DNA of 64,000 nucleotides from Methylobacter marinus A45 (GCF_000383855.1 NZ_KB912877.1:3735804-3799803), one strand, 5' to 3'; positions 18,646 through 30,777 are shown, numbered from the stretch's first letter. The notes: a model not told the origin generated them from the sequence alone. A program made the numbers and translations.

Positions 18646-19560
18646 AGCAAGAGACTGCTCGACGGCATAACAGCAAAATAGGGCTCTGACTGGATGATTT
18701 TTACTATTTTATCTTTTTCAGTAACTGTGTTCTTTTAACGTTTTTCCCCAATCTTTATATGGCCGGCCAGTGCATGAGAAGCAGTAAACTAAAAGTGGGG
18801 CGTGTCCGGCTTTGCCCGCATCAGATCAATAATGAAGAGGTGCTTGATATTACATTTTTGGCCACTTTGGCACGAGCTATAAAAAATTCTTAAACTGAGA
18901 CGAAAATTTGCTGTCTGTGTTGTAGCGGATAAATTTTTTTATGAATATGCGGTACGCCGCACGGCTAAAAATAATAAATCCCAGTGTGTTTTTGTGCCGT
19001 GGTATTAGCCATGAAACGATTTGTAAAGCTTGATGTCAGCAAAATTGCGGATGATATGCATAAAATTAAAGCTCGTAGGAATTTGACAGGAAGCACGGAT
19101 AAAAATGGTTTGCACAAATCGACAATATTATTGTCGAAGTTGGTTGATGCGGTTGGCTGTTTTGAAAGTCAGGCATGATTAAAAAAAACGGTAATCAGGC
19201 GACGGTGCTCAAAAGAGCGGTGAAATTATAGATATTGTCTGGAAAGTCAATGTGTATCGGCTACAAATTTACCGATAAAAAATTATGCGGAAAAAGTCGG
19301 CCTAGGCGTTGATTATTTGCCGCACGGATACAACATAGGCGGGCGGGAGTCGAACCGGTCGGGTGAGTTTTTTTAATGATGATGCAAAGCTATCGCCATT
19401 TTTATACATGAGAAAGTAGGAATATATGAAAATTCAATCTGAATGGCGTTAAAATATTCATAATCAATCTTTTTTAGGTTATTCGATAAGTCTTGATCAT
19501 GACTTGTAATCGCAACTATCTTAAGCAGCTTTTTTATAAAAAATAATAAGGAGAAACCGG
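18646..19560. other. Intergenic region upstream of hfq
   Basis: About 0.9 kb, A+T-rich. The best small frame is 19011-19178 (55 codons starting MKRFVKLDVSKIADDM), which I do not recognise and cannot support as a gene. No miaA, often found before hfq in gammaproteobacteria, is present. A stretch near 19345 loosely resembles a tRNA T-arm but does not fold into a tRNA. The hfq promoter is presumably near the right end. Confidence 0.5.
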
Positions 19561-19800
19561 ATGTCAAAAGGTCAGAATTTGCAGGATAATTTTCTAAATA
19601 CCCTTAGAAAAGAACATACGCCTGTTTCAATTTTCCTTGTTAATGGGATTAAATTACAAGGGAAGGTGGATTCATTTGATCAATATGTGATTATGCTCAA
19701 GAATACAGTCAGTCAAATGGTATACAAGCATGCCATTTCAACGATTGTGCCGAGTAAAGCTGTAAAGCTGACACGTGAAAACGAATCCAACGAAGAATAA
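19561..19800 (+). CDS. hfq: RNA chaperone Hfq
   Basis: A 79-residue protein with both Sm motifs: Sm1 across [21 protein letters not shown] and Sm2 in [11 protein letters not shown], plus the N-terminal [15 protein letters not shown] segment of the gammaproteobacterial protein. It forms a hexameric ring that pairs small RNAs with mRNAs. AAGGAGA lies 9 bases before the ATG. The C-terminal tail is short (ENESNEE), as in many non-enteric gammaproteobacteria. It leads the classical hfq-hflX-hflK-hflC order. Confidence 0.97.
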   Translation: MSKGQNLQDNFLNTLRKEHTPVSIFLVNGIKLQGKVDSFDQYVIMLKNTVSQMVYKHAISTIVPSKAVKLTRENESNEE

Positions 19801-19890
19801 TTTTTTATTGTGAGTAAATCTTGTTACTGAAAAACGTTAAAACACAGAAAAATAATAGCCTTTTTATCAGCAGAGTAATGGAGTGCTTAA

Positions 19891-21156
19891 TTGTTTGAGC
19901 GTCCCGACTCAGGTGAGCGAGCGGTCCTGGTTCATCTAACACTTCATTCCGGACAGGAAGATCTTTTAGAACTAAAAGAGTTGGCTAAATCGGCCGGCAC
20001 TGATCCTGTTTATGTAGTTACCGGCAGTCGACGCAGCCCTGATCCGAAATATTTTGTCGGAACAGGTAAGCTTGATGAGCTTAAAAATGTTGTAGAAAGC
20101 TATTCCGCGAATATTGTTTTATTCAATCACCCGCTTTCACCTAGTCAGGAAAGAAACCTTGAGAATGCGCTGGGTGTTCGGGTAGTCGACAGAAACGGAT
20201 TGATTCTTGATATCTTCGCTCAACGCGCTCAGACATTTGAAGGCAAACTGCAGGTTGAGTTGGCTCAGTTACGCCACCTATCAACCCGACTGGTCAGAGG
20301 CTGGACACATTTGGAACGTCAAAAAGGCGGTATCGGTCTGCGTGGTCCAGGTGAAACCCAGCTGGAAACAGATCGTCGACTATTGGGATTACGTATCAAG
20401 CAGATTCAGCGGCGTTTGGAAAAAGTTGATAAACAAAGGTATCAGGGGCGAAGTAAAAGAAGAAAAGCCGAGATTCCGTCTGTGTCATTGGTGGGATACA
20501 CCAACGCCGGGAAATCGACATTATTTAATAAGTTGACTGGAGCCGGTATTTACGCGGCAGATCAACTTTTTGCTACTTTAGATCCAACATTACGCAACTG
20601 CCAATTGCCCAACAACTCGGAAATAGTGCTTGCAGACACGGTTGGGTTTATTCGTCATTTACCTCATGAATTAGTAGCGGCATTCAAGTCCACCCTGCAG
20701 GAAGCCAGCGAAGCCGATCTGCTGTTGCATGTGATTGACGCCAATGCCGAGGACAGGGACGAGACCATATTTCAGGTCAACCAGGTTCTGGAAGATATAG
20801 AGGCTAATGAAATCAGGCAGCTGGAAATTTTTAATAAAATTGACTTGTTGGATGATATCAAGCCCCGTATTGATCGCGATGAGACGGGAGCCCCAGTGCG
20901 TGTATGGTTATCCGCTGAAACCGGTGTCGGCATTGAATTGCTCTATCAAGCATTAGCTGAAATATTTTCCAGTGCCAAAATCACGAAAAGATGCCATTTG
21001 AAGCCCGATCAAGGGTATGTGAGAGCCAAATTATTTTCTGTGGCTAAAATTCTTGAAGAACAAGTAGATGATTTCGGTGGTTATGAATTGATTGTTGAAA
21101 TTGACACAAAGCATTTAGGTTTGCTCAAATCAGTAGAAATTGAAGAAATACTTTAG
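19891..21156 (+). CDS. hflX: GTPase HflX, ribosome rescue/splitting factor
   Basis: 421 residues: an N-terminal glycine-rich HflX domain (RGPGETQLETDRR) and an Obg-like G domain with G1 GYTNAGKST, G3 DTVGFI and G4 NKID. It binds 50S ribosomal subunits and splits stalled or hibernating ribosomes. A TTG start is proposed at 19891 because the residues that follow (FERPDSGERAVLVH) align with the start of Escherichia coli HflX (FDRYDAGEQAVLVH) and no ATG or GTG fits; a weak TGGAG lies about 10 bases upstream. It follows hfq by 90 bases. Confidence 0.96.
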   Translation: MFERPDSGERAVLVHLTLHSGQEDLLELKELAKSAGTDPVYVVTGSRRSPDPKYFVGTGKLDELKNVVESYSANIVLFNHPLSPSQERNLENALGVRVVDRNGLILDIFAQRAQTFEGKLQVELAQLRHLSTRLVRGWTHLERQKGGIGLRGPGETQLETDRRLLGLRIKQIQRRLEKVDKQRYQGRSKRRKAEIPSVSLVGYTNAGKSTLFNKLTGAGIYAADQLFATLDPTLRNCQLPNNSEIVLADTVGFIRHLPHELVAAFKSTLQEASEADLLLHVIDANAEDRDETIFQVNQVLEDIEANEIRQLEIFNKIDLLDDIKPRIDRDETGAPVRVWLSAETGVGIELLYQALAEIFSSAKITKRCHLKPDQGYVRAKLFSVAKILEEQVDDFGGYELIVEIDTKHLGLLKSVEIEEIL

Positions 21157-21336
21157 CTTAGGTTTGTATAAAGTGTGTTTTTTTAGGATAATTCCCCAGT
21201 TAAATAATCAGAATTGGATATTTACTATAAAATTATAGAGTTGGGATGAACGGGGTAGAGCTGAACCTTCATGCCGATGATTGAACGTCCTTCTAATCTT
21301 AAATAAATTACAAATAATCCCATATGGAGCATATGT

Positions 21337-22530
21337 ATGTCCTGGAATGAGCCTGGCGGCGATAAAAAAGACCCCTGGAGCGGTCGAGGTGACCAAAAGG
21401 GGCCACCTGACCTTGATGAAGCGATACGTTCATTACAAGAAAAGTTGGGCGGAATTTTTGGCGGCGGCAGAGGCGGTGGAGAAGGATCTTCCGGCGGTTC
21501 TATGAAAGGTCTAGGACTTTTAGCGGTTGCCGCATTGGTTTTGTGGGGCTTAAGCGGTTTTTATATTGTGGATGAAGGTAATCATGGCGTTGAAACGCGG
21601 TTTGGCAAATATACCGCGACTACTCAAGCCGGCTTGAATTGGCATTTTCCTGTGCCCATTGAGCAGGTAGAAATCGTCAATGTCAGGCAGCAGCGTTATA
21701 TCGAAGTCGGTTACCGGAGTGCTGGCAGTGACCAGGCTCTCGGGTCTGTACCGAAAGAAGCATTGATGCTGACTAAGGATGAAAATATTGTCGATGTACG
21801 GCTGGCTGTTCAATATCAGGTTAAAGATGCCAAGCAGTTTCTCTTTAATGTCGTTAATCCTACAGCTACTCTGAAACAAGTCACCGAAAGCGCTGAACGC
21901 GGCGTTGTCGGCAGCAGTAAGATGGACTTTGTTCTGACCGAAGGCCGAAGCGAAATCGTGGCTCAGGTTAAAAAGGAAATCCAGGATATCCTGGATAACT
22001 ATCAGGCCGGTATTCAGGTTACCAGTGTAAACCTGCAGGATGCTCAGCCACCTGAGCAGGTTCAAAGCGCATTTGAAGATGCCATTAAAGCGCGCGAAGA
22101 TCAGCAGCGGTTGATTAACGAAGCGGAAGCCTATTCTAATGACGTAGTCCCGAAAGCGCGTGGCGCGGCAGCAAGGAGAATTCAGGAGGCTGAGGGCTAT
22201 AAGGAACAGGTTATCGCTCAGGCCGAAGGTGAGGCTGATCGTTTTTCCAGATTGCTGGCAGAATACAGGAAGGCGCCCGAGGTAACGAGACAACGGCTTT
22301 ATCTGGAATCGATGGAAGCGGTGCTAGGCGATACTAATACGGTCATGGTCGATGTTAAAGATGGTAATAATGTGCTTTATTTGCCAATAGACAAAATGAT
22401 TCAACAACCGTCTTCAAGTCAACAAACTCAAGTTCCTCAAAGCGCCGTCAATCACTCCGGGCGGACAGCAGAGGTAGAACAGCCTGCTTTGCGAACTTCA
22501 ACTCGCGGTCGTGACGGAAGGGGACGCTAA
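21337..22530 (+). CDS. hflK: FtsH protease modulator HflK
   Basis: The 397-residue product has a Gly-rich cytoplasmic N-terminus (DPWSGRGDQKGPPDLDE), one transmembrane helix (about 55-75) and a periplasmic SPFH/band-7 domain with the typical VNLQDAQPPEQVQSAFEDA segment, then a Gln/Ser-rich tail. With HflC it forms the large membrane complex that surrounds and restrains FtsH. The ATG at 21337 is used; a second ATG at 21333 is out of frame. The stop overlaps the hflC start by one base (TAATG). Confidence 0.97.
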   Translation: MSWNEPGGDKKDPWSGRGDQKGPPDLDEAIRSLQEKLGGIFGGGRGGGEGSSGGSMKGLGLLAVAALVLWGLSGFYIVDEGNHGVETRFGKYTATTQAGLNWHFPVPIEQVEIVNVRQQRYIEVGYRSAGSDQALGSVPKEALMLTKDENIVDVRLAVQYQVKDAKQFLFNVVNPTATLKQVTESAERGVVGSSKMDFVLTEGRSEIVAQVKKEIQDILDNYQAGIQVTSVNLQDAQPPEQVQSAFEDAIKAREDQQRLINEAEAYSNDVVPKARGAAARRIQEAEGYKEQVIAQAEGEADRFSRLLAEYRKAPEVTRQRLYLESMEAVLGDTNTVMVDVKDGNNVLYLPIDKMIQQPSSSQQTQVPQSAVNHSGRTAEVEQPALRTSTRGRDGRGR

Positions 22531-23387
22531 TGACACAAAATAATAAAATATTACTGGGTATTGCTGCGTTGTTGCTTATCGGCATGATGAGTATCTTTAC
22601 CGTTAATGAAACTGAAAGAGCAATTAAATTCCGTTTGGGGGAAATCGTAAAGTCAGATTATGAACCTGGACTGCATTTCAAAATACCTTTTATCAATAAT
22701 GTAAAGAAGTTTGACGCGCGAATCCAAACCATGGATTCAAAACCTGAACGCTTTTTAACGGCGGAAAAAAAGAACGTAATCGTTGATTCCTTTGTGAAAT
22801 GGCGTATTGGCGATGTCACTACTTTCTATACGGTAGTGGCCGGTGATATAGATCAGGCTAACCTGCGTCTGGATCAGATTATTAAAGATGCTTTCAGAAG
22901 TGAGTTCAGTAAGCGGGATATCAGGCAGCTGGTTTCAACTGACCGCTGGGAAATCCGTGAAATTTTAATCGAAAAATCCAAGGATTTTGCGGCTAATTTA
23001 GGTATGGAGATTGTCGATGTACAAGTGAAACGCATTGATTTACCAAGCGAAGTTAGCAGTTCCGTTTTTCGCAGAATGGAAGCCGAACGTGAGAGAGTTG
23101 CCCGCGAGTTCCGCTCACAAGGTTCAGAAGCCGCGGAAAGAATCCGTGCCGATGCGGACAGGCAACAGGTTGTTACGCTGGCTAATGCTTACCGGGAGGC
23201 GGAAAAGCTGCGCGGTGAAGGCGATGCAAAATCGGCCGAGATTTATGCTAGGGCATATGGGGAAGATCCAGAGTTCTTTGCTTTTCAACGCAGTTTAGGC
23301 GCCTATAAAAAGACTTTTTCAAGCTCGGATATGATGGTGCTGGATCCGGATTCTGATTTCTTTCAATATTTTAAGAAGCAGAAATAG
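22530..23387 (+). CDS. hflC: FtsH protease modulator HflC
   Basis: 285 residues with an N-terminal signal anchor (ILLGIAALLLIGMMSIFTV) and an SPFH domain containing RAIKFRLGEIV, VDSFVKWRI and VQVKRIDLPSEVSSSVFRRM; it ends with the ordinary family tail. Partner of HflK in the inner-membrane FtsH-HflKC complex. Coupled to hflK by the TAATG overlap and followed by a terminator, so it closes the hfq-hflXKC group. Confidence 0.97.
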   Translation: MTQNNKILLGIAALLLIGMMSIFTVNETERAIKFRLGEIVKSDYEPGLHFKIPFINNVKKFDARIQTMDSKPERFLTAEKKNVIVDSFVKWRIGDVTTFYTVVAGDIDQANLRLDQIIKDAFRSEFSKRDIRQLVSTDRWEIREILIEKSKDFAANLGMEIVDVQVKRIDLPSEVSSSVFRRMEAERERVAREFRSQGSEAAERIRADADRQQVVTLANAYREAEKLRGEGDAKSAEIYARAYGEDPEFFAFQRSLGAYKKTFSSSDMMVLDPDSDFFQYFKKQK

Positions 23388-23438
23388 CCATGGTGATTTT
23401 AGTGAAGTAGGTTCATTCACTTCATTATTTTAAAATAT

Positions 23439-23470
23439 AAAAACGCTCCGCCTGTGCGGGGCGTTTTGTT
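23439..23470 (+). terminator. Rho-independent terminator after hflC
   Basis: Stem AAAACGCTCCGC / GCGGGGCGTTTT with a 4-base loop and a run of T in the 3' arm, starting about 52 bases after the hflC stop and ending just before hisZ. The A-rich 5' flank may let it act in both directions. Confidence 0.85.
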
Positions 23471-23488
23471 TGAGTGGACACACAAAAT

Positions 23489-25985
<2,497 letters not shown>

Positions 25986-26175
25986 GCCGGCAGGTCCGAA
26001 GGCGAGGGGTTGAAATGAGCATGGGGCGGCGTTCTGGTCGCCCCTGCGAAATTTCCAATCGCTTTTATCCTTTATATTGTAATGCCGTATCGCTCATCGG
26101 GAAGCGGCAGTGGCGAACGTTGCCGCCAGAATAGGGCAGGTGGAATAGTATCTTCATCTTCAAGTGTTTTCCCCA

Positions 26176-26321
26176 CTGGTGCTTAGTCAATTTAATTTTG
26201 ATGGTTAAATTGTAGGTGCAAATTCATTTATGCCCTATGGGTACTTGTGCCCTTCAGGGTATTCGCACTCTATGAATACTCTAAAATTTAACTCATCAGA
26301 ACAAGACTGACTGAGTACTGG
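26176..26321. repeat. MITE-like element, copy B (146 bp, most diverged)
   Basis: Left end CTGGTGCTTAGTCAA, right end CTGACTGAGTACTGG. The interior includes TTTAATTTTGATGG, GTAGGTGCAAATTCATTTATGCC, TTGTGCCCTTCAGGGTATTC and a form of CTCATCAGAACAAG. It shares its longer core with the element at 51298. It lies between purA and tRNA-Leu. The rest of 25986-26409 shows no gene; a short GGGGCG/CGCCCC stem near 26022 follows purA. Confidence 0.85.
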
Positions 26322-26409
26322 ATTATGAAGTGGTTCTGGAGGGTAAAACGAGGCAGTATCAGAAAGTAATTTGAAGGTTAAGTTATTGAACTTAAGGAAA
26401 AGCAAGTGA

Positions 26410-26496
26410 TGGTGCCGAGGAGAGGACTTGAACCTCCACTGGGTTGCCCCAACTAGCACCTGAAGCTAGCGTGTCTACCAATTTCACCACCTCGGC
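26410..26496 (-). tRNA. tRNA-Leu(CAG)
   Basis: Read on the minus strand the 87-nt sequence starts GCCGAGGTGGTGAAATTGG and ends in encoded CCA. The acceptor arms GCCGAGG/CCTCGGC pair; the anticodon stem CTAGC/GCTAG encloses TTCAGGT with anticodon CAG; a long variable arm (TTGGGGCAACCCA) marks a class II leucine tRNA; the T-arm carries GTTCAAGTC. It decodes CUG, likely the dominant leucine codon here. Confidence 0.97.
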
Positions 26497-26669
26497 TGAG
26501 GAAAGCTGTGTAAGCTAAGTGAGACGCGTACTATACTGCCTCATTATGACTCTGTCAAATAATTTATTAAATTATTTAATAGCTGATGCTACGCAGGCAA
26601 TTGTTCACTCGTCAAATGGGTTGCAGGATCGAATTTAATCCGGCCTGATATGCCTCCAGCTTTCTAATA

Positions 26670-26915
26670 CTACAGTTGTAGATTATTTTTCTCCCTGCGT
26701 CGTCGGTAATGGCAGGCACGGGCAACGGCTTGATGGCGTCTTCGCCATAGCGACCAGTTGACGATATGCATGATTCTCGGCGGATGCCGCCACAGCCATT
26801 GCCACAACAGCTTGCGCACTTCCGGTACCGTCAACGGGATCAGAGCTGCCGCTGCTTCCAGGCTTGCTTGCTCAGCAGTTTCCGGTTTTTTTTGCCGATG
26901 ACGCGTCTTTTTCAT
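26670..26915 (-). CDS. C-terminal part of the IS701 transposase in the shifted frame
   Basis: This 81-codon frame overlaps the end of the main transposase frame. It encodes LIPLTVPEVRKLLWQWLW and WSLWRRRHQAVARACHYRRRR, which are typical C-terminal segments of IS701-type transposases. It ends at a TAG inside the left terminal inverted repeat, as expected for the true gene end. It is therefore not an independent gene but the tail of the transposase, reached only if the reading frame changes at the poly-A tract 26886-26893. Confidence 0.8.
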   Translation of the reverse strand: MKKTRHRQKKPETAEQASLEAAAALIPLTVPEVRKLLWQWLWRHPPRIMHIVNWSLWRRRHQAVARACHYRRRREKNNLQL

Positions 26916-28032
26916 GGCGGCACAACACCGCCAAATACGCCAACGCGGCCATTGCCAGGGTCATGTGTCGGTACCAGCCGTGCCAACTGCGCACTTCATA
27001 GTGATCCAGCCCGATTTCGCCCTTGGCCGCCGCAAAGCACTCTTCCACCGTCCAGCGCGTGCCTGCTACCCGCACCATTGTCTGCAGGTCCGTGCCAGGC
27101 GGTACATAGCATACGTAATAAGCCAGCTCCCCATCAGTCAACCGGCGCCGTAGCAGCAGCCAGCGTTCCCCCGGCATCTGCCAGGACAGCAAAGGTAGCC
27201 TCAGCCAGTCATACCAACGCGGCCCCTTGGCGCCATCGCCCGCCGACAGCCTGGTCCAGTCTTGCGGCTGGACCGTGGCCGCCAGCTGGGCCACGGTCTT
27301 TTGGCCGGTCGAGTCCGGCCACACGTATTGGTTGCTCGCCACCGCCAGCACGAAGTGCAGGTCCTGCTGTTCCAGCCATGCGCGCAGGCTGCGGTTGTCA
27401 CCATACACGGCATCGCCAGTGACCCAGGCAAACGGTACCTGCGCGGCAACGGCTCGCTCGATCATGCGCTGCGCCAACTGCGGCTTGGTGGCAAAGTCGA
27501 CTGCTTCAGGCACTTTCGCGGCAGCCCGTCGGACCATGTCGTCAGCCCACTCCTTGGGCAAATACAGTTCGCGGTCCATCAACGCACGCCCCCGCGTACT
27601 GGCATAGGCCAGAAACACGCCAATCTGGCAGTTCTCAATGCGCCCGGCCGTGCCACTGTACTGGCGCTGCACGCCGACCGAATGTCGGCCTTTCTTGATA
27701 AAGCCGGTTTCGTCGACCGCCAGCACGGCATCGGGCTCGCCCAGATGCTCAATCATATACGTCCGCACGTCATCACGCACCGCATCGACATCCCAGCGTG
27801 CCCGGTCCAGCAAATGCTGCAGGCTATAGGGCGTCTGTCGTTTGACCGCTTCCGACAATTGCCAGCTGGTTTTGCGCTCAACCGGGCTGAGCAAGCCCGT
27901 CACGTAATCCAGTGCCCGTTGCCGCATGGCCTGCCGGCCAAAGTGCCGGCCTATTCTGACAAACCAGGTCTGCAGCTCCGATTGCCAGTTCGCCGCCTGG
28001 GTCACGAACTGCTTTGCCATCGCATTCATCAT
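26872..28032 (-). CDS. IS701-family DDE transposase, main frame (386 residues, frameshifted C-terminus)
   Basis: Contains the family segment VLAVDETGFIKKGRHSVGVQRQYSGTAGRIENCQIGVFL (first catalytic Asp in AVDETG), WVTGDAVYGDN (second Asp) and RWTVEECFAAAKGEIGLDHYEVR (Glu), so the DDE triad is complete. This frame stops at 26872, just after the tract of eight A (plus strand T, 26886-26893). The expected last 70 residues lie in the +1 frame (26670-26915). A seven-A transcript would join both into about 453 residues. Either transcriptional slippage makes the full protein or the element is newly crippled. Start taken at the first ATG after an AGGTGA; ATGs at 28027 and 28018 are alternatives. Confidence 0.92.
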   Translation of the reverse strand: MMNAMAKQFVTQAANWQSELQTWFVRIGRHFGRQAMRQRALDYVTGLLSPVERKTSWQLSEAVKRQTPYSLQHLLDRARWDVDAVRDDVRTYMIEHLGEPDAVLAVDETGFIKKGRHSVGVQRQYSGTAGRIENCQIGVFLAYASTRGRALMDRELYLPKEWADDMVRRAAAKVPEAVDFATKPQLAQRMIERAVAAQVPFAWVTGDAVYGDNRSLRAWLEQQDLHFVLAVASNQYVWPDSTGQKTVAQLAATVQPQDWTRLSAGDGAKGPRWYDWLRLPLLSWQMPGERWLLLRRRLTDGELAYYVCYVPPGTDLQTMVRVAGTRWTVEECFAAAKGEIGLDHYEVRSWHGWYRHMTLAMAALAYLAVLCRHEKDASSAKKTGNC

Positions 28033-28116
28033 TCACCTCGCCAATGCTTACGATCAAAAACACATTAGACTGTGCGGGCAACATCAATATCCCTGAAATT
28101 ACAACTGTAGTACTAA

Positions 28117-28533
28117 AAGGCAGTATGGCTTTGTTGAATGAGAATTTATTCGCACCTACGCGAGCAGCAGCGCCGCTTTCGGTAAAGGATGCTCAAGAGC
28201 CGGTGCTTGGGTACGGCAAAAGGGATGAAAACCGTCCATGCCTGAAATCAATTAATAGGGTTTATTTTGTAGGTTTAAGGAACCACTAAATGACTGAGTC
28301 TCTCCAAAGCAGGAGAGTGGCAATTTCATAATCATCTATGAAAAAAGTGAGGGGACAATGAATCAGGTTTTCCGAAATAATTCCGGGTTCGATTTCATCA
28401 GTAGCCCACATAAAGGGAGAAATTCCTTGTATAAATTCAAAAGTTTTTTCTTTCCATGCTAATCGATATACTAATGTAATGTATTATATGAGCATTACTT
28501 ACAGTATCCATCATCTTACATTCCATTAAATAA
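28117..28533. other. Intergenic region between the IS and rnr
   Basis: About 0.4 kb without a supported gene. Near 28139-28160 it has an isolated piece of the AATTTATTCGCACCTAC repeat core. The last 100 bases are A+T-rich and presumably hold the rnr promoter; I cannot assign -35/-10 boxes with confidence. Confidence 0.5.
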
Positions 28534-30777
28534 ATGACAGCGAAGTCGAAAAAAGAAGTTGATTTTAGTTCAACAACCGATCCATATGCTCAGCGTGAAG
28601 CTGAAAAGTATGAGAACCCCATTCCCAGCCGTGAACTGATACTGCAACTTATCGAACAGACAGGTCGGCCTATGCGGCGCAAAGAAATTGCGAAGGCATT
28701 TTCGCTGGTGGAGGATGACCAGTTGGAAGCCCTGCGCCGCCGTTTGAGAGCCATGGAAAGGGATGGGCAATTGATCTTTAACCGGGCGCAGCAGTATTGT
28801 CTGGTCAATAGCAGGGATTTGATTGCCGGCCGCGTTATCGGCCATGCCGACGGTTTCGGTTTCATCAAGCCGGATGATGGGTCCGATGATCTGTTTCTGT
28901 CGCCGCGGGAAATGGACCAGCTGATGCATAACGACAGGGCGGTTGTACGCGTTTCTGGGGTAGACAAAAAAGGCCGCAGGGAAGGCGCCGTCGTTGAAGT
29001 GCTTGAAAGGAATACGCACCAAGTGGTAGGGCGACTCTACAAGGAAAGAGGCTTCACCTATGTCGTTCCGGACAATAAGAATATCTCCCAGACAATTCTG
29101 ATTGAAAAAGGCAATGCCGGAAAAGCAAAAATGGGGCAGATTGTCGTTGCCGAAATCCTTGAGCAACCGACTAAACTGCGTCAGCCTATCGGCAAGGTCA
29201 TCGAAGTGCTGGGTGACCATATGGCGCCGGGCATGGAGATTGAAATGGCCATTCGATCTTACGAATTGCCGGACACATGGCCTGACAATCTGCTGGAAGA
29301 AATCAAATTCCTGAAGGATGAAGTGCCGGAATCGGCAAAACAGAATCGGGTCGATTTGCGGTCAATTCCATTAGTCACTATTGACGGCGAGGATGCCCGC
29401 GATTTTGACGATGCGGTTTATTGCCAAAAGACGCCAACCGGCTGGAAATTACTGGTGGCGATTGCCGATGTTTCTCATTATGTGCAAATTCATTCGGCTT
29501 TGGATGCGGAAGCTCAGAACCGCAGTACATCGGTGTATTTTCCGGAAAAAGTCATTCCCATGCTGCCGGAGATCCTGTCCAACGGATTATGTTCTCTCAA
29601 TCCCGATGTAGACCGGTTATGCATGGTCTGCGAGCTCTACATAAACCAGCAAGGCAAAGTCATCAGGTCGCGTTTTTTTGAGGGGGTAATGCGCTCGCAT
29701 GCCAGATTGACTTATACCAAAGTGGCCAATATGCTTGTCGAGGGCGACAAGGCATTAGCCAAGCAATACCAAGCCTTGATGCCGCACTTGCAGAATTTAT
29801 ACGCGCTATACAAAGTCTTGCGCATAAGCCGCGAACAACGCGGCGCGATGGATTTCGATACGCAGGAAACACGTATCGTTTTCGGTCCGGACCGTAAAAT
29901 CGAAAAAATAGTGCCTGTCGTGCGCAATGACGCGCACAAGCTGATTGAAGAATTCATGATTACCGCGAACATGGCCGCGGCACGTTTTTTAAATCGTAAC
30001 AAGATGCCCAAGTTGTTGCGGATACACGATGGTCCGAGCCCTGATAAATTGCTGAGTTTGAGAAGTTTTCTTGGCGAGCTGGGCCTAAGTTTGGGAGGAG
30101 GCGCCAAACCGACCCCGCTGGATTATATGCATTTGCTCGATTCGGTTAAAGACCGGCCGGATGCGCATTTAATACAGACCGTTCTATTGCGCTCTATGTC
30201 CCAGGCGGTCTACAGTCCTGAACTAAAAGGCCATTTCGGCCTCGCGCTGGAAGCCTACGCCCACTTTACCTCGCCTATCCGGCGTTATCCCGATCTGCTG
30301 GTGCATCGCGCCATCAGACATTGTCTGCAGGGCAAAACCGCGCAGAATTTTCACTATGGCATTCCCGATATGGTGACGCTGGGCGAACATTGCTCCGCCA
30401 ATGAGCGGCGCGCCGATGACGCGACGCGCGATGTGGTCAACTGGTTGAAATGCGAATATATGATGGATAAGGTCGGCGAGGAATTCCCCGGCATTATTTC
30501 ATCAGTTACCTCATTCGGTTTATTTATTGAATTAACTGAGATTTATGTCGAAGGTCTGGTCCATATCAGCAATCTGGCGCAGGATTATTTTCATTTTGAT
30601 CCGACCAGCCATCAGTTGCTTGGCGAAAAAACCGGTATCCGCTATCGGTTGGGCGATAGTGTCACGGTCAAGGTGGTCCGCGTCGATCTGGATGAAAAGA
30701 AGATTGACTTTGAACTGGTGCATAAGCAGGCGGCGTTGAGCAAACCTAAAAAAAAGCGGCGTAGAAGTAAAAAATGA
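28534..30777 (+). CDS. rnr: Ribonuclease R
   Basis: 747 residues: an N-terminal helix-turn-helix RNase R domain (about 20-90), cold-shock domains (RVIGHADGFGFIKPDD), the central RNB domain with catalytic acidic cluster in DGEDARDFDDAVY, a C-terminal S1 domain (FPGIISSVTSFGLFIEL) and a Lys/Arg-rich tail (KPKKKRRRSKK). A processive 3'-5' exoribonuclease that degrades structured RNA. The stop overlaps rlmB by four bases (ATGA); this rnr-rlmB pairing is standard in gammaproteobacteria. First gene of the block that continues to hemN. Confidence 0.97.
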   Translation: MTAKSKKEVDFSSTTDPYAQREAEKYENPIPSRELILQLIEQTGRPMRRKEIAKAFSLVEDDQLEALRRRLRAMERDGQLIFNRAQQYCLVNSRDLIAGRVIGHADGFGFIKPDDGSDDLFLSPREMDQLMHNDRAVVRVSGVDKKGRREGAVVEVLERNTHQVVGRLYKERGFTYVVPDNKNISQTILIEKGNAGKAKMGQIVVAEILEQPTKLRQPIGKVIEVLGDHMAPGMEIEMAIRSYELPDTWPDNLLEEIKFLKDEVPESAKQNRVDLRSIPLVTIDGEDARDFDDAVYCQKTPTGWKLLVAIADVSHYVQIHSALDAEAQNRSTSVYFPEKVIPMLPEILSNGLCSLNPDVDRLCMVCELYINQQGKVIRSRFFEGVMRSHARLTYTKVANMLVEGDKALAKQYQALMPHLQNLYALYKVLRISREQRGAMDFDTQETRIVFGPDRKIEKIVPVVRNDAHKLIEEFMITANMAAARFLNRNKMPKLLRIHDGPSPDKLLSLRSFLGELGLSLGGGAKPTPLDYMHLLDSVKDRPDAHLIQTVLLRSMSQAVYSPELKGHFGLALEAYAHFTSPIRRYPDLLVHRAIRHCLQGKTAQNFHYGIPDMVTLGEHCSANERRADDATRDVVNWLKCEYMMDKVGEEFPGIISSVTSFGLFIELTEIYVEGLVHISNLAQDYFHFDPTSHQLLGEKTGIRYRLGDSVTVKVVRVDLDEKKIDFELVHKQAALSKPKKKRRRSKK

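Larger units (their letters stand above)
26668..28112 (-). mobile_element. IS701-family insertion sequence (1445 bp) with CTAA target duplication
   Basis: Terminal inverted repeats TACTACAGTTGTAGATT (left) and TACTACAGTTGTAATTT (right, read inward) bound the element. CTAA lies directly outside both ends (26664-26667 and 28113-28116), a 4-bp duplication matching the YTAR target of IS701-family elements. The single transposase gene reads leftward. Intact ends and target duplication point to a fairly recent insertion, between tRNA-Leu and rnr. Confidence 0.93.

Noticed and set aside
18834-18890. Sigma-54 promoter (TTGGCACGAGC) upstream of hfq
   Set aside because: No GC at the -12 position 10 bases after the GG; chance match of the -24 element.
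19330-19370. tRNA-like fragment (GGGAGTCGAACC) upstream of hfq
   Set aside because: Only a T-arm-like stretch; no acceptor or anticodon arms could be folded around it.
26886-26893. -1 programmed ribosomal frameshift at the A8 tract of the transposase
   Set aside because: A -1 shift leads to the third frame, not to the frame holding the conserved tail; loss of one A (slippage) or a +1 shift is required.
27262-28068. 268-codon plus-strand frame through the IS701 transposase
   Set aside because: Antisense to a DDE transposase with complete catalytic motifs; no start signal or family resemblance.
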